NCBI GenBank assembly: GCA_020438865.1
Contig: JAGQTU010000003.1
Span: 124,001 to 188,000, forward strand
Length of the DNA: 64,000 nt
Origin: Mycobacterium sp.
GTDB lineage: Bacteria > Actinomycetota > Actinomycetes > Mycobacteriales > Mycobacteriaceae
Direction of reading: 5' to 3'
Shown here: piece after piece, positions 55,601 through 63,161 of the stretch
Layout: each line of letters begins with the position of its first letter
How positions within the stretch are numbered: position 1 is the first letter of the stretch
The notes under the pieces: generated by a model
The model's database searches: none
Told to the model about the DNA's origin: nothing
What the model saw: the letters and a program-made list of their open reading frames with translations, nothing else
Position numbers and translations under genes: made by a program

Positions 55601-58452
55601 TCGCCGCCGACGACGTGACAGGTGTCGGCGGTGGTGCCTTGGCGGACGTCGATGGTGGAGGCGTAGCCGAGGGTGGTGTGTGACTTCACGTAGTGGGCGG
55701 GCAGACGCAACACGTCCTCGGGGTTTCCGTGCAGAAGGCTGACCGTCAAGGAGCCGTCGTCGTTGACCGCCCGGATGACCCAGCGGTGGCCGTTTTTGAC
55801 CCAGGTTCGGTCGCCGGTGCGCAGCCAGCGGGCGTTCTCGCGGGTGGTGATCCAGTCCCCGGCTGAGGCGGTCAGCTTGTCGCCGAGGGTGACCGTCGGG
55901 CCGACCTGTTCGGTGGGGAACAGGCGCAGTCGGTCGGCGCGGGCGCGTTCATTGAGTTCGGCGACAAGCGGATTGGTGGGTGCCAGCAGGATGCTGTCGC
56001 GCCCGGCGATGAGGTCACCGACCCATGCGGTGTAGGCGAGATCGGCGGCGGTGGCGTCGGCTCCGACATGGATGCGGTTGTGGTCGAGATAGAAGGCGAT
56101 GCCGGTCGGGTCGCCGCGCCGCAGCGCGAGACTGGCCGCGCCTTCGGCCTTGCCGCGGTCTGTGTCGCCGAAGCGGACGACCTCCGAGAGGGTCAGTGCG
56201 TCGTGGCGGGCGGCGATGTCGCGCAGCACCCCGCCAGCCGAGACCGACGACAATTGATGGTCGTCGCCGACGAGTCGCACGCTGGCGCCGCGGGCCATGG
56301 CGTAGCAGATGACGGCGTCCAGTTCGCCGGTTGAGGCTTTCCCGGCTTCATCGACGACGATCAGTGTGGAGGTGTCGATGCGGTCGAACCATTGGCGGGC
56401 GGGGTCGTCGGCGGTGACGGGATAGCGGGGATCGGGGTTGGCGAGTTGGACGAGTTTGGCGATGGTGTCGGTCTCGGTGCCGAGGTCGCCGGCGAGAACT
56501 TCGGCCGCACCGGCGGTGGGGGCCAGGCCGACGACGGTGCCGCCGCTGTTGCGCCACGCTGACGCCAGCGCCGCCATTGCGGTGGTTTTGCCGGTGCCGG
56601 CGGGGGCGAGGGCGAGTTGCACCCGCGCGCCCGAGGAGGCCATCTCGCGCACGAGTGCCTGCTGTCCGTCGTTGAGGGTGCCGCCCTGGGCGTGGGCTTC
56701 CAGCAGAGCCAGTCCGATGCTGGTGTCGTCGGCGACGCGTCCGCCGCCGAGCGCGGCGGCCGACAGGATGCGCCGTTCGGCGGCCATGACTTCGGCGCTG
56801 GTGTAGACGGTGCTGTGGTGCTGGCGGTACACGCTGGCGCCGTCGTTGCGGCGCAGGAACGCCGGTTCGTTGCGCTCCTCATCGACGTGCCGGGAGATCT
56901 GAATGGACCGATTCCCCAACGCCGCGGCCACAATCCGGTCGGCGGCGTGCTGCGAATCGGCGTAGCAAGCGTGGCCCCGTAGTTGTCGCTCCGCTTCGGC
57001 GCGGACATGTTGAACGCGCCACGTCGCCCGCTCGGAGGACACCGTGGCGATGACCGACGCGGCCAGCGATGCCACCAGTTCGTCGGTGAGGGCGACTCGT
57101 TTGGTGGTGCGCCCGCTGATGGTGGCGATCATCTCGTCGAGGTCGCGGACGCTGCCCAGGATTTGAATGGCCTGGCGTCGCCATTCGTCACGCTGCTCGG
57201 CCAGGGAGCGCGGGGCGTGCTTGGCTTGCCGTGATTCGGTGGTGGCTTTCTGCGACAGCGCGAGGAACTCCACGGTCGTCGGTTCGCGGCCATGCTCACG
57301 TTGAAAGGCGGTCGCTAAATCGCCGACGCGGTCGACGATGGCGGTGCGTCGCGAGGAATATGCCTCCAGCAGTTCGGGCGGTACGCCGTCGATCTCGCGG
57401 ACGTTGCGTCGCCCGGCCGCGGTGGGCACGTCTTTGAAGGTGAAGCCCAACCGCTCGACGAGCTTGCCTTCGATGAGGGTGTTGTATTGCTCGGAGAGGG
57501 CGACTGCGTTGCGGTAGAGGATCTGTCCGTCGAGGGACAGCCACCGGGGGATGCCGTCGGGGCCGATGGCTTGAACCTTGTTGGAGACCACGACGTGGGT
57601 GTGCAGGTTCGGGTCACCGGCGCGGGAGTCGCGGTGGTCGAAGGCGGCGGCGATCAGTCCGGTGGCCTTGACCTGGGCGACGCCGTTGGTGCCCATGCGG
57701 GTGAAGGCGACGTGTTCCTCGGCCCATCGCAAGGTCTCGGCGATGGCTTCGTGGTGGAGCGCTTCGATGGCTTCCGACAAGGCGCGGGGGGCCAGTCCCC
57801 ACACCGTCGAGATGGACTTCACGGGCGTGAAGGTCAGGTCGTAGCCGGCCACGGTTTTGGTCGCGGTGCGGGTGTTGCGGGCGATGAACCCGGACAGTTC
57901 CCGGGAATCTTTCGGGGCCCGCTGATAGTGCGCGGTGAACACCTCGGTGGCCACGCGGGTGCGGATACCGGCGCGGGTGGCTTCCCCGATCGGGGTCCAC
58001 GGCGGCTGTTGCGCGGCGCGGTTGTGATCCTCGTAGGCGCTCTTGAGCTGCGTGCGGAACTCGTTGGCTTGATCGGGTTCGACGCGGAACTTGTACCCGA
58101 GGCGACCGGCTTTCTCGGCTTCCTTGAGCGGCTTGCCCTGCGCGAGTAACGCTTTGACGATCTCTTCACGGTTGGGGTGCAGCCCTTGGCCGAAGAGTGC
58201 CTTCATCTGCATTTCGGTGACTTCTGAGCCCGCTGCCACGTTCCACGGATCGCCGGTCTGGCCGTCGGCTACCCCGGCGGGGGCGGCGCTGAGCGCGGCG
58301 AGGCCGCGGCCCATCCAGCGGCCGGGGGTCTCGCCCTTGGAGGAGTAGTAGTCGCCCAGGCTGGCTCGGCCGCGGGCGGTGTCGTCGGCGGCGGCTACCT
58401 GTCGGATGAGGTACATGTACCCGTCGCCGGCGGTCAGTTTGTGCAGGCTCAT
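52660..58452 (-). CDS. traA: MobF relaxase-helicase TraA
   Basis: 1930 residues from ATG 58452, read MSLHKLTAGDGYMYLIRQVA, a standard relaxase start. Candidate nicking tyrosines are Y12, Y14 and the Y35-Y36 pair in LGDYYSSKGETPG; the metal-binding His triad is in FDHRDSR and NLHTHVVVSNKV (near 279). A RecD-like helicase follows: LAPAGTGKTTAMAAL (near 615), LIVVDEAGKAS, VRLVGDDHQLSS and LYVALTRGRAENHLY (near 930). After long helical regions, the last 280 residues repeat the module of the giant helicase (LLIADDADHLDDAQLRR, TNTKLLLVT). It nicks at oriT and unwinds the transferred strand. It stops 134 bases from the defence operon start. Confidence 0.95.
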   Translation of the reverse strand: MSLHKLTAGDGYMYLIRQVAAADDTARGRASLGDYYSSKGETPGRWMGRGLAALSAAPAGVADGQTGDPWNVAAGSEVTEMQMKALFGQGLHPNREEIVKALLAQGKPLKEAEKAGRLGYKFRVEPDQANEFRTQLKSAYEDHNRAAQQPPWTPIGEATRAGIRTRVATEVFTAHYQRAPKDSRELSGFIARNTRTATKTVAGYDLTFTPVKSISTVWGLAPRALSEAIEALHHEAIAETLRWAEEHVAFTRMGTNGVAQVKATGLIAAAFDHRDSRAGDPNLHTHVVVSNKVQAIGPDGIPRWLSLDGQILYRNAVALSEQYNTLIEGKLVERLGFTFKDVPTAAGRRNVREIDGVPPELLEAYSSRRTAIVDRVGDLATAFQREHGREPTTVEFLALSQKATTESRQAKHAPRSLAEQRDEWRRQAIQILGSVRDLDEMIATISGRTTKRVALTDELVASLAASVIATVSSERATWRVQHVRAEAERQLRGHACYADSQHAADRIVAAALGNRSIQISRHVDEERNEPAFLRRNDGASVYRQHHSTVYTSAEVMAAERRILSAAALGGGRVADDTSIGLALLEAHAQGGTLNDGQQALVREMASSGARVQLALAPAGTGKTTAMAALASAWRNSGGTVVGLAPTAGAAEVLAGDLGTETDTIAKLVQLANPDPRYPVTADDPARQWFDRIDTSTLIVVDEAGKASTGELDAVICYAMARGASVRLVGDDHQLSSVSAGGVLRDIAARHDALTLSEVVRFGDTDRGKAEGAASLALRRGDPTGIAFYLDHNRIHVGADATAADLAYTAWVGDLIAGRDSILLAPTNPLVAELNERARADRLRLFPTEQVGPTVTLGDKLTASAGDWITTRENARWLRTGDRTWVKNGHRWVIRAVNDDGSLTVSLLHGNPEDVLRLPAHYVKSHTTLGYASTIDVRQGTTADTCHVVGGDRLNRQQLYVALTRGRAENHLYFSTSEADPHQILTPKALHPPTAADILADILQRDDRQLSAHTEIANENDATLRLGKAAAMYTDALHTVATVQAGTETMRAIDAAADALPLGLRECGAWPVLRRHLALLAVDGHDPADALAHAAARGDLSDANDAAAVLDWRLPPVSGGSGPGHGPLQWLDPIPDALAAGDAGDYLRARADLVAELAEQVRAVAHTWSAATVPTWGRALTEHPRLLAEVAVFRASHNVDPADSRITGPSQFVTRSAMTQKAILKRLDKAIRATDLGAARWRTVAESLDRRITRDPYWPQLATHLDDAARAGADIKALLADAMDRGGPLPDELPAAALWWRLAGSLSPATLDSANSRLRPEWTTELHRILGSRIAETVTADPAWPSLVAAVAASDWPPAEILEAAAEHMHDLAAVGDVRPDQICRLLAYRVELLSSGASSAFRDVPHPGADAAQQSPDAGADLHAEPAHDPLYEPPPDPYDLDYGYADDSLGDLDFDDLPRYRPTPSTVDADLTELRRQRDAARREVAALTDAIFRLGGGPAEAAAAAALTELHRRHSEQRPYQHQLAHAHAEWVAAEHRRDTHHSLLAQLATGIAVARAKNNKKDNDLADRFQAHRDELVQNTTAVDTAATEARTERDAAHAALLDIAGGPDGIVTDSDLDATRRAAVDADIAALQRARIHARDLDNQVYRAEAAAARIFAQQPRGDFDLSRELDQMREEIELVESAGLRSPATVYADCPAEVAADLSAPAQTVVSNLVDSDMAVQLLHVGDNSAEKAAIIRAVALAAHHSDAKVLAIPASPAAADHARRHRYSHATATPAEAIDKLTTGQWAPPPGTLLIADDADHLDDAQLRRLATHAGSTNTKLLLVTSSAAAPGPTRHLTAALATTLPWSQHVGDTPKAAADSALTRAATYLAYLATTAPDDAHREATALLTRRDNLIAVYRNLAGPVAARDTAVTRPGRDLGASL

Positions 58453-58788
58453 CACTGCGGCATCACCCCGATCAGGGGGGCGCAGATACGCAGAGCGTTG
58501 ACCGGGTGGGACGCCCGCCGAGCCGGTATCGCGCCGCGCAACCGCCCTCGCAGGGGGTTGCGGTGTGTCACAGTCGCTTCCGTTTCTCTGAGCCGTCGTG
58601 ATGACCCTATCGACCACGAACACCGGAATGCAAGAGGTGTGAGGGAGATTTGGAGGCGTTTAGGCGAGGGGTTGGAAATGGGCTGGTAGCGCGGGTGGTG
58701 AGGGTGCGTGGTGTGGGAGTTGAGCGGTCGAAGAGATGTGGAGTGGTGGTGGTCGTAAGAAGTGGGGGGTCGGGGTTTAAGTAGGGGC
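58453..58788. other. Divergent intergenic region, candidate oriT
   Basis: 336 bases between traA and the divergent coiled-coil gene. A hairpin at 58537-58562 pairs CGCAACC/GGTTGCG and CCCT/AGGG around a 3-base loop with one bulged base. Downstream, bases 58631-58787 are strikingly C-poor on the plus strand (about 11 C in 157) and rich in G and GT repeats such as GTGGTGGT. Inverted repeats next to nic and strand-asymmetric sequence are usual at MobF origins, which lie beside the relaxase gene. No nic consensus could be confirmed. Confidence 0.5.
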
Positions 58789-59253
58789 ATGAAGCTGACG
58801 AATGAAGCGCAGGACGCGCGCCGGCGCGCGCTGGAAGCGGCGCGGCGCGAGGAGCAGGAAGCTGCGGCTCGCGCCCGGGATAATCGGGTGGATCTGGAGA
58901 AGGCCGCGGCCGCCCAGGAGCGGCTGGAGGCGATCGACGCCGATCTTGATCGGCAGATCGCCAAGAAGACCGCCGAGCTGCGGGCGCGGGCCGAAGGCCG
59001 CCGCGTCAAAGAGCAGCGGACCGCGGGCGCCGCGTATGCGGCGATCCGCGATCGGGGGACGGCGGTCAAGGATCTGTCCCGTAAGGCCGGTGTGCCCGAG
59101 AAGGTGATTCGGGACTGCATCGCCGCGCACGAGGCGAGCGGGCCGGCCGGAGCGACGCCGAAGGCGAGCGGGGCCGGCCAAGCGAGCTCGGCGCGGGTGG
59201 GCGAGGCGACGGCGCAGCCGAGCGAGCCCACCCGCGAGCAGCTCGCCGGATAG
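58789..59253 (+). CDS. Coiled-coil HTH protein beside the candidate oriT
   Basis: 154 residues from ATG 58789, behind AGTAGGGGC. Residues 1-75 form one long charged coiled coil (ARRRALEAARREEQEAAARA). Residues 80-115 form an HTH-like pair, AAYAAIRDRGTAVKDLSRKA then GVPEKVIRDCIAAHEA. The tail is low-complexity Ala/Ser. Its position, divergent from the relaxase gene and adjacent to the candidate oriT, and its DNA-binding layout fit a relaxosome accessory protein. It is the only plus-strand gene in the right-hand block. No named family is recognised. Confidence 0.75.
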   Translation: MKLTNEAQDARRRALEAARREEQEAAARARDNRVDLEKAAAAQERLEAIDADLDRQIAKKTAELRARAEGRRVKEQRTAGAAYAAIRDRGTAVKDLSRKAGVPEKVIRDCIAAHEASGPAGATPKASGAGQASSARVGEATAQPSEPTREQLAG

Positions 59254-59276
59254 CGCGCGACCACCGGCAGAAAAAA

Positions 59277-59323
59277 GGGGAGCCCGGTCTCCCTCCGAGG
59301 GGTGGAGGGCGACCGGACTCCCC
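59277..59323 (-). terminator. Strong intrinsic terminator after the WhiB gene
   Basis: Arms 59277-59295 and 59305-59323 form three perfect helices (6, 6 and 5 pairs) separated by single mismatches, with a 9-base loop. Six A at 59271-59276 give a U run for minus-strand transcripts. It begins 12 bases past the whiB stop. It may also stop plus-strand reads from the coiled-coil gene, but without a T run on that side. Confidence 0.85.
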
Positions 59324-59335
59324 ATGGGGGGTGGG

Positions 59336-59617
59336 TCAGCTGGCGGCCGTGTCGGCGGCGAGGTTCTGGCGCTCGGTCTCCGAGAGCCCTCCCCAGACGC
59401 CTTCGATGATGCCGTTCTTCTGCGCGAAGGCCAGGCATTCGCTGACCACCGCGCAGCGGTTGCACACGGCCTTCGCCTTCTTGGCGGCGCCGTTGGTCTT
59501 GGGGAAGAAGATCTCCGGGTCGGCCTCGACTGCGCACAGCGCGAGGTCCATCCACTGCTCGGCGCGGACGGGGGTTTCTTCGTCGAGGTCGAAGTCGAAG
59601 TCAAGTTCGGTCTTCAT
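59336..59617 (-). CDS. WhiB-family iron-sulfur regulator
   Basis: 93 residues from ATG 59617. The four cluster cysteines are in ALCAVEADPEIFFP, AVCNRCAVVSECLAFA, followed by the GVWGGLSE turn that contacts the sigma factor. The N-terminus is acidic (DFDFDLDEE). WhiB proteins bind RNA polymerase sigma A and steer promoter choice; plasmids and phages carry short versions like this. Its leader is a 270-base foldback (59650-59919) shared with two other genes on this strand, and a strong terminator follows, so it is a single-gene unit. Confidence 0.93.
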   Translation of the reverse strand: MKTELDFDFDLDEETPVRAEQWMDLALCAVEADPEIFFPKTNGAAKKAKAVCNRCAVVSECLAFAQKNGIIEGVWGGLSETERQNLAADTAAS

Positions 59618-59649
59618 GGTTTTCTCCTTGGGGAGTGGCTTGGGACGTG

Positions 59650-59919
59650 CCGGTCGGCACTCCTCCGGGGGGAGCGCACGGGCGGCGGGGTCAAGTCGTA
59701 GCGACGCGGTTTCCGGCTGGAGGCGAATTTGCGGCCCCTGCCGGGCCGGCGCGCGCAGCGCTTGCCGGGCCGGTTGGGTAGGGCCGGAAATGTCGCCGTA
59801 GCCGCGCGGCGCAGGCGGAGCCGAGCGTCAGCGAGGTGCAGCCGGAGACGCGCGAGCCCCGCGGCGCGGAGATTGACGCCGCCGCATGGAGTGCGCTCAC
59901 ACTGGTGGAGTGCTGACGG
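59650..59919 (-). promoter_or_regulatory. Foldback leader, copy 1 (before whiB)
   Basis: A near full-length inverted repeat of 270 bases ending 32 bases before the whiB ATG. Pairs seen: GCACTCC 59657-59663 with GGAGTGC 59907-59913; GAGCGCAC 59672-59679 with GTGCGCTC 59891-59898; CGGCCC 59732-59737 with GGGCCG 59781-59786. The tip is a conserved GC-rich loop also present in copies at 61360 and 63162. Ends read TCGGCA and TGCTGACGG. Arms differ from the other copies but pairing is kept. Confidence 0.8.
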
Positions 59920-60027
59920 ACAACTAGTGGGGGACGGCTCGGTTCCCGCCCGCCAGGGCGGGGTGCGGCCCCGACCGGGGCCGCCCTTGCGGGGCGACGT
60001 CCGGCCGGGGCCACCAGTGGACCGCAG

Positions 60028-60381
60028 TTAGAGGGCTTGGACGATCAACGCGGCCAGTTCCCTGGCGTTGGGCAGGGGGATCTGGTCGGCCGCGGCGCGG
60101 GCGCGTTCGCATTCTTCCGGCGTGCCGCAGGGGCATTCGCTGTTGTGGGCGCTGATGTCGTCGTAGGCGCTGTCGAGGCTGTAGCCGTCGAGGCTGGAAC
60201 TGTCGACGATCCACTTGGTACCAGCGTCGTCGAGGCGCAGGTACACCAGTGCGGTCTGTTCGATGTAGTGGCGCGGGGTGTCGCGCCAGGCGATGCGGAC
60301 GTTGCCGTCCGGGCGCATGGGGACGTCGTCTTCGTCGGATTCGGTCCACGGGTCGGTGGGGTCGGTGCCGGTGAGGGTCAT
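60028..60381 (-). CDS. Hypothetical acidic protein
   Basis: 117 residues from ATG 60381, with GAAAGGC upstream; the earlier in-frame start at 60510 lies inside the next gene and is rejected. The N-terminus is very acidic (DPWTESDEDDVPM). A compact central part reads VRIAWRDTPRHYIEQTALVY and WIVDSSSLDGYSLD, with a CPCGTPEEC motif near the end that could bind a metal. It is the last of three minus-strand genes behind foldback copy 2. Family not recognised; its place near oriT makes an early-transfer role possible. Confidence 0.65.
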   Translation of the reverse strand: MTLTGTDPTDPWTESDEDDVPMRPDGNVRIAWRDTPRHYIEQTALVYLRLDDAGTKWIVDSSSLDGYSLDSAYDDISAHNSECPCGTPEECERARAAADQIPLPNARELAALIVQAL

Positions 60382-60464
60382 TGCAAGTGCTGCCTTTCGG
60401 GTGAAGGGTTCGGAAGGGGTGGAGTCCGGCGCGCCCCCGAAGGGGCGGCCGGTGTCGGGGGCGG

Positions 60465-60884
60465 TCACGGTTGGTGGTCGATCAGCTCGCTGGTCGCCTG
60501 TGCGATCCACCGGAGTAGATCGAGTTCGGCCAGCTCGTATCCCGCGGCCGCCTCGAGGTCCTCCGCGCTGGGGTTGTTGGCGAGGAGGGCTTCGCGGCGG
60601 GCGCGCACCCGGGCGAGTTCGTTGAGGGCATCGGGCAGCCCTTCCTGCTGGGTTTCGCGGGCCACGTGCTCGATCACCAGGCGCAGGAAGTGTTGGAACT
60701 CAGCGATGCTGCCCTGCAGCGCGATGCCTTCTCCGTAGTCGGTCCACAGTCCGAGAACCCAGAGGCCGGTGATGCCGTCGGCCGGCCCGGGTTCGCCGGT
60801 GCGGGCGATCTCGGCTGTCACGTGGTGAGCGGGGTTGAGCGTGTAGAGCGCGCAATCGGCGAAGCCCCAGATCGTGTTGGCCAT
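60465..60884 (-). CDS. Hypothetical helical protein
   Basis: 139 residues from ATG 60884, behind GAAAGGAACACACC. An N-terminal beta-rich part (ANTIWGFADCALYTLNPAH, GLWVLGLWTDYGEGIALQ) is followed by long helices FQHFLRLVIEHVARETQQ and LEAAAGYELAELDLLRWIAQ. No known motif. It is the middle gene of the three-gene unit 61328-60028, with 27 bases to the DUF3846 gene. Codon use is normal for the region, so it is a real gene of unknown role. Confidence 0.7.
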   Translation of the reverse strand: MANTIWGFADCALYTLNPAHHVTAEIARTGEPGPADGITGLWVLGLWTDYGEGIALQGSIAEFQHFLRLVIEHVARETQQEGLPDALNELARVRARREALLANNPSAEDLEAAAGYELAELDLLRWIAQATSELIDHQP

Positions 60885-60911
60885 GGTGTGTTCCTTTCGG
60901 GTTGGGGTGGC

Positions 60912-61328
60912 TTAGTGGGCGGCGAACTGGCTGTAGGTGATGTCCTCGCCGTCGCACAGGGCGCTGAAGGCGGCTTGGACGTGCTCGGGAACGGAGGTTT
61001 CGTTGCCCGCGTCGTCACCGGCGCCGAGAACGACCACGGTTCCGACGAGGAGGGTGCGGCCGACGGCTTGGGGATCCAGGGCCCACCACAGTGCTGTCGC
61101 GAGAAGGTTCTCGGGGGCTCCCTGGAGCTTCCCGAGCTCGTTGACGTAGAGGGTGGCGGTGGGCCAGTTGTTGACGGTGCCGTCTGGTCGGCGGTAGCCG
61201 TAGACCGGCTCGAGGTAGCCCCCGACGATCTTCTGCAGGTTGGTCAGGCTGGTGCTCAGCGACCGCACGCCGGAGGCGGCGCTGCGGTGGGGGTGAATGA
61301 CCAGAGCCTGCATGGGGCGGTTGGACAT
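60912..61328 (-). CDS. DUF3846-domain protein
   Basis: 138 residues from ATG 61328, behind AAGGAGCATCC. It contains LQKIVGGYLEPVYGYRRPDG, then TATLYVNELGKLQGAPEN and GTVVVLGAGDD, the strand pattern of the DUF3846 domain common on actinobacterial plasmids and phages. Its biochemical role is not known. It is the first gene of a three-gene minus-strand unit and is preceded by foldback copy 2 at a 31-base distance. The much longer upstream reading to 61898 runs through that leader and is rejected. Confidence 0.75.
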   Translation of the reverse strand: MSNRPMQALVIHPHRSAASGVRSLSTSLTNLQKIVGGYLEPVYGYRRPDGTVNNWPTATLYVNELGKLQGAPENLLATALWWALDPQAVGRTLLVGTVVVLGAGDDAGNETSVPEHVQAAFSALCDGEDITYSQFAAH

Positions 61329-61359
61329 GGATGCTCCTTGGGGAGTCGGTGGTGTTGTG

Positions 61360-61621
61360 CCGGTCGGCACGCCCCGGGACAGGGCCGCGAGGGTGCAGCC
61401 CTCAAAACCGGAGCCGCGGGCTGGAGGCGACTTGGGCGGCCCGGGCCGTGGCCGGCGCGCGCAGCGCTTGCCGGGCCGGTTCCGGCGGGCCGCCCAATGT
61501 CGTCGGAGCCGCACGGCGCAGTGAGCGCGCAGCGCGACACGGAGACGGGCGAGCCCGGTGGACGGCGGGGTTTTGAGTGGGCGGCGGTTCCCTCGCGGCC
61601 ACCATGGGGGGCCTGCTGACA
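61360..61621 (-). promoter_or_regulatory. Foldback leader, copy 2 (before the DUF3846 gene)
   Basis: 262-base inverted repeat ending 31 bases before the ATG at 61328. Perfect arms: GGCCGCGAGGG 61383-61393 with CCCTCGCGGCC 61590-61600; CTCAAAACC 61401-61409 with GGTTTTGAG 61569-61577; TTGGGCGGCCCG 61432-61443 with CGGGCCGCCCAA 61486-61497. None of these arm sequences is shared with copy 1 or 3 at the same level, yet each pairs internally. The tip GGCGCGCGCAGCGCTTGCC is common to all. Confidence 0.85.
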
Positions 61622-61693
61622 GAGAGAAAAAGGTGCGTGGCACAGGCTGTTGCGCCCGCCTGGGGCGGGCGTCGGGTAACCGGAAGAAAAAGG

Positions 61694-61735
61694 GGGGCCC
61701 GCCGACGCTCGGGGGGATGAGGGTCGGCGGGCCCC
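61694..61735 (-). terminator. Perfect 13-bp terminator after the 79-aa gene
   Basis: GGGGCCCGCCGAC at 61694-61706 pairs perfectly with 61723-61735 around a 16-base loop; five A at 61687-61691 give the U run on minus-strand transcripts. It starts 17 bases past the stop codon of the gene at 61753 and separates it from foldback copy 2. Confidence 0.9.
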
Positions 61736-61752
61736 GGTTTGGGGGTGGCGGG

Positions 61753-61992
61753 TCAGTCCTCGTTCCAGCGTTCTCCGGCCGCGCTGGCATCGAACCAGCT
61801 GGGCGGGATGTCGGTGTCGGGGTAGCGCCGCCGGGTTGCCGCGATCTTCGGGCCGACCCGCTGGGCGTGGTCGTCGAAGTGCTTGTCGCATCGCACATAG
61901 GTCAGGCCCGAGCCGGACAGTGCGGGTCGGGGATAGACCTCTCCGGCGCAGCCGCCGGCGGTGCTGTCGAGGCATTCGTCGGGGTCGTACAT
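61753..61992 (-). CDS. Small cysteine-containing hypothetical protein
   Basis: 79 residues from ATG 61992, behind GAAAGGAACGCCCC. It has CLDSTAGGCAGEVYP and VRCDKHFDDH, a C-C-C-H spacing that could bind zinc, followed by a basic stretch and IPPSWFDASAAGERWNED. A strong terminator follows directly. It is the last gene before foldback copy 2 and is probably co-transcribed with the 178-aa gene 28 bases upstream. No family assigned. Confidence 0.65.
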   Translation of the reverse strand: MYDPDECLDSTAGGCAGEVYPRPALSGSGLTYVRCDKHFDDHAQRVGPKIAATRRRYPDTDIPPSWFDASAAGERWNED

Positions 61993-62020
61993 GGGGCGTT
62001 CCTTTCGGTTGGTGGTGGTC

Positions 62021-62557
62021 CTAGACCAGGGCTGCTGCGGATTGGGGCGTCCAGCCGGCGCCGGGATGGCTGGTGGTGTGGAAGAGGCGGTCGCGCGCCC
62101 ACAGTCCCGACCTCCCGCCGCCCTCGGCGGTGAGCTGGGGTAGCGGGTTGCGCCGCACCGCCCAGTCGTCGAGCGGCAGCGCCGCGATGTCGAGGAAGGC
62201 CCGCTTGTCGGCATTGCAGATAAAGCCCACGCCGCCGCCGGCCGTGAAGTGGTCGGGCAGGGTGGCGGTGGGCGCGACGTCGTCGAGCACCAGTCCGGCA
62301 AAGCGCACGAAGTGCTTCGGCTCGGCCAGGAAGTACAGGTTGGCGTTACGGCCGCGTTCTTCGTCGGCGTAGTCCCCGGCCCAGACGAGCCGGATGTTGC
62401 CGTCGAGGCGCAGCAGTGCTTCGACCGCACGCATGAGTGGGGCGTCGTGGCGGGTGTGGCCGTAGATCTTGAGCCCGGAGCCGTAGTCGTCGGGGTTCAG
62501 CGCCGCCACGATTCGGCCGGCGGCGTCGAGGAAGGTCGGGGTGAAGTATTGGCCCAT
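62021..62557 (-). CDS. Hypothetical protein
   Basis: 178 residues from ATG 62557, behind AAAGGAGACCAACC. The sequence is mixed alpha/beta: YFTPTFLDAAGRIVAALNP, LLRLDGNIRLVWAGDYADEE, and FVRFAGLVLDDVAPT. The Y/W/D-rich central part is reminiscent of small antirestriction-like acidic proteins but no specific match can be claimed. It is co-directional with its neighbours and separated from the upstream gene by a terminator-like hairpin rather than a foldback leader. Function unknown. Confidence 0.7.
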   Translation of the reverse strand: MGQYFTPTFLDAAGRIVAALNPDDYGSGLKIYGHTRHDAPLMRAVEALLRLDGNIRLVWAGDYADEERGRNANLYFLAEPKHFVRFAGLVLDDVAPTATLPDHFTAGGGVGFICNADKRAFLDIAALPLDDWAVRRNPLPQLTAEGGGRSGLWARDRLFHTTSHPGAGWTPQSAAALV

Positions 62558-62608
62558 GGTTGGTCTCCTTTGATTTGGTGTGAATGCGCTTGGGCTGCAG
62601 ACGAAGAG

Positions 62609-62651
62609 GGGCCCGGCCGGACCCCCGGGGGGAGGGATCGCGGCCGGGCCC
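62609..62651 (-). terminator. GC-rich hairpin after the 152-aa gene
   Basis: GGGCCCGGCCG at 62609-62619 pairs perfectly with CGGCCGGGCCC at 62641-62651, with a 21-base loop. It lies 18 bases past the stop of the gene at 62670. No A run follows, so termination may be partial and allow read-through into the 178-aa gene, which has no leader of its own. Confidence 0.65.
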
Positions 62652-62669
62652 GGCTCGGTGGCGGGGTGG

Positions 62670-63128
62670 TTAGGCGACGACTTCGTTCCACACCGCGGCC
62701 GCCTCGTGGGCGACGACGAAGGCCAGGGCGGCCTGCAGGCTGTCGAACGGGGTGTCGGAGGAGAAGGTGGAGACGACCCAGGCGTCGCTGCCCGCCTTGG
62801 CGGTGAGGTTGTAGTGCTCGCGGCCCTTGGCCCAGAACATCACGTCGGCGCCCTGGTGCTGGGTGGCCCAGAACATCAGGTCTCCCGCGCGGAACATGTC
62901 GATGGAGGCCTTCAGCGTGCCGCCCGGGCGCATGACCGCCGTGGCGGCCGCGAGGAGGGTCTGGCCTTCGCGGGCCTCGATCGAGCAGTAGTCGGTGTCG
63001 GAGAAGATCTCCAACTCGACACCGAAGGCCTGCCGGATGGTGTCGGCGTCGTCGCGGCCGATGAGGTGGCCGGCGGCCTCGTCGACGAGTGCCGAGGCCA
63101 GGTCGAAGTGGTGGTTGTTGTTGGTCAT
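62670..63128 (-). CDS. Hypothetical protein behind foldback copy 3
   Basis: 152 residues from ATG 63128. Segments FDLASALVDEAAGHLIG, IRQAFGVELEIFSDTDY, LLAAATAVMRPGGTLKASID and LMFWATQHQGADVMFWAKG suggest a compact alpha/beta fold, moderately acidic. No family is recognised. It is the only gene between its foldback leader (63162-63434) and the following hairpin. The leader and the place near the candidate oriT make it a good candidate for a protein made early in the recipient. Confidence 0.7.
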   Translation of the reverse strand: MTNNNHHFDLASALVDEAAGHLIGRDDADTIRQAFGVELEIFSDTDYCSIEAREGQTLLAAATAVMRPGGTLKASIDMFRAGDLMFWATQHQGADVMFWAKGREHYNLTAKAGSDAWVVSTFSSDTPFDSLQAALAFVVAHEAAAVWNEVVA

Positions 63129-63161
63129 GCTGTTGCTCCGTTCGTGAAGGTGGTGTGCGCC

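Noticed and set aside
60912..61898. 328-codon version of the DUF3846 gene
   Set aside because: The added N-terminus runs through foldback copy 2 and a terminator; ATG 61328 has a clear ribosome site.
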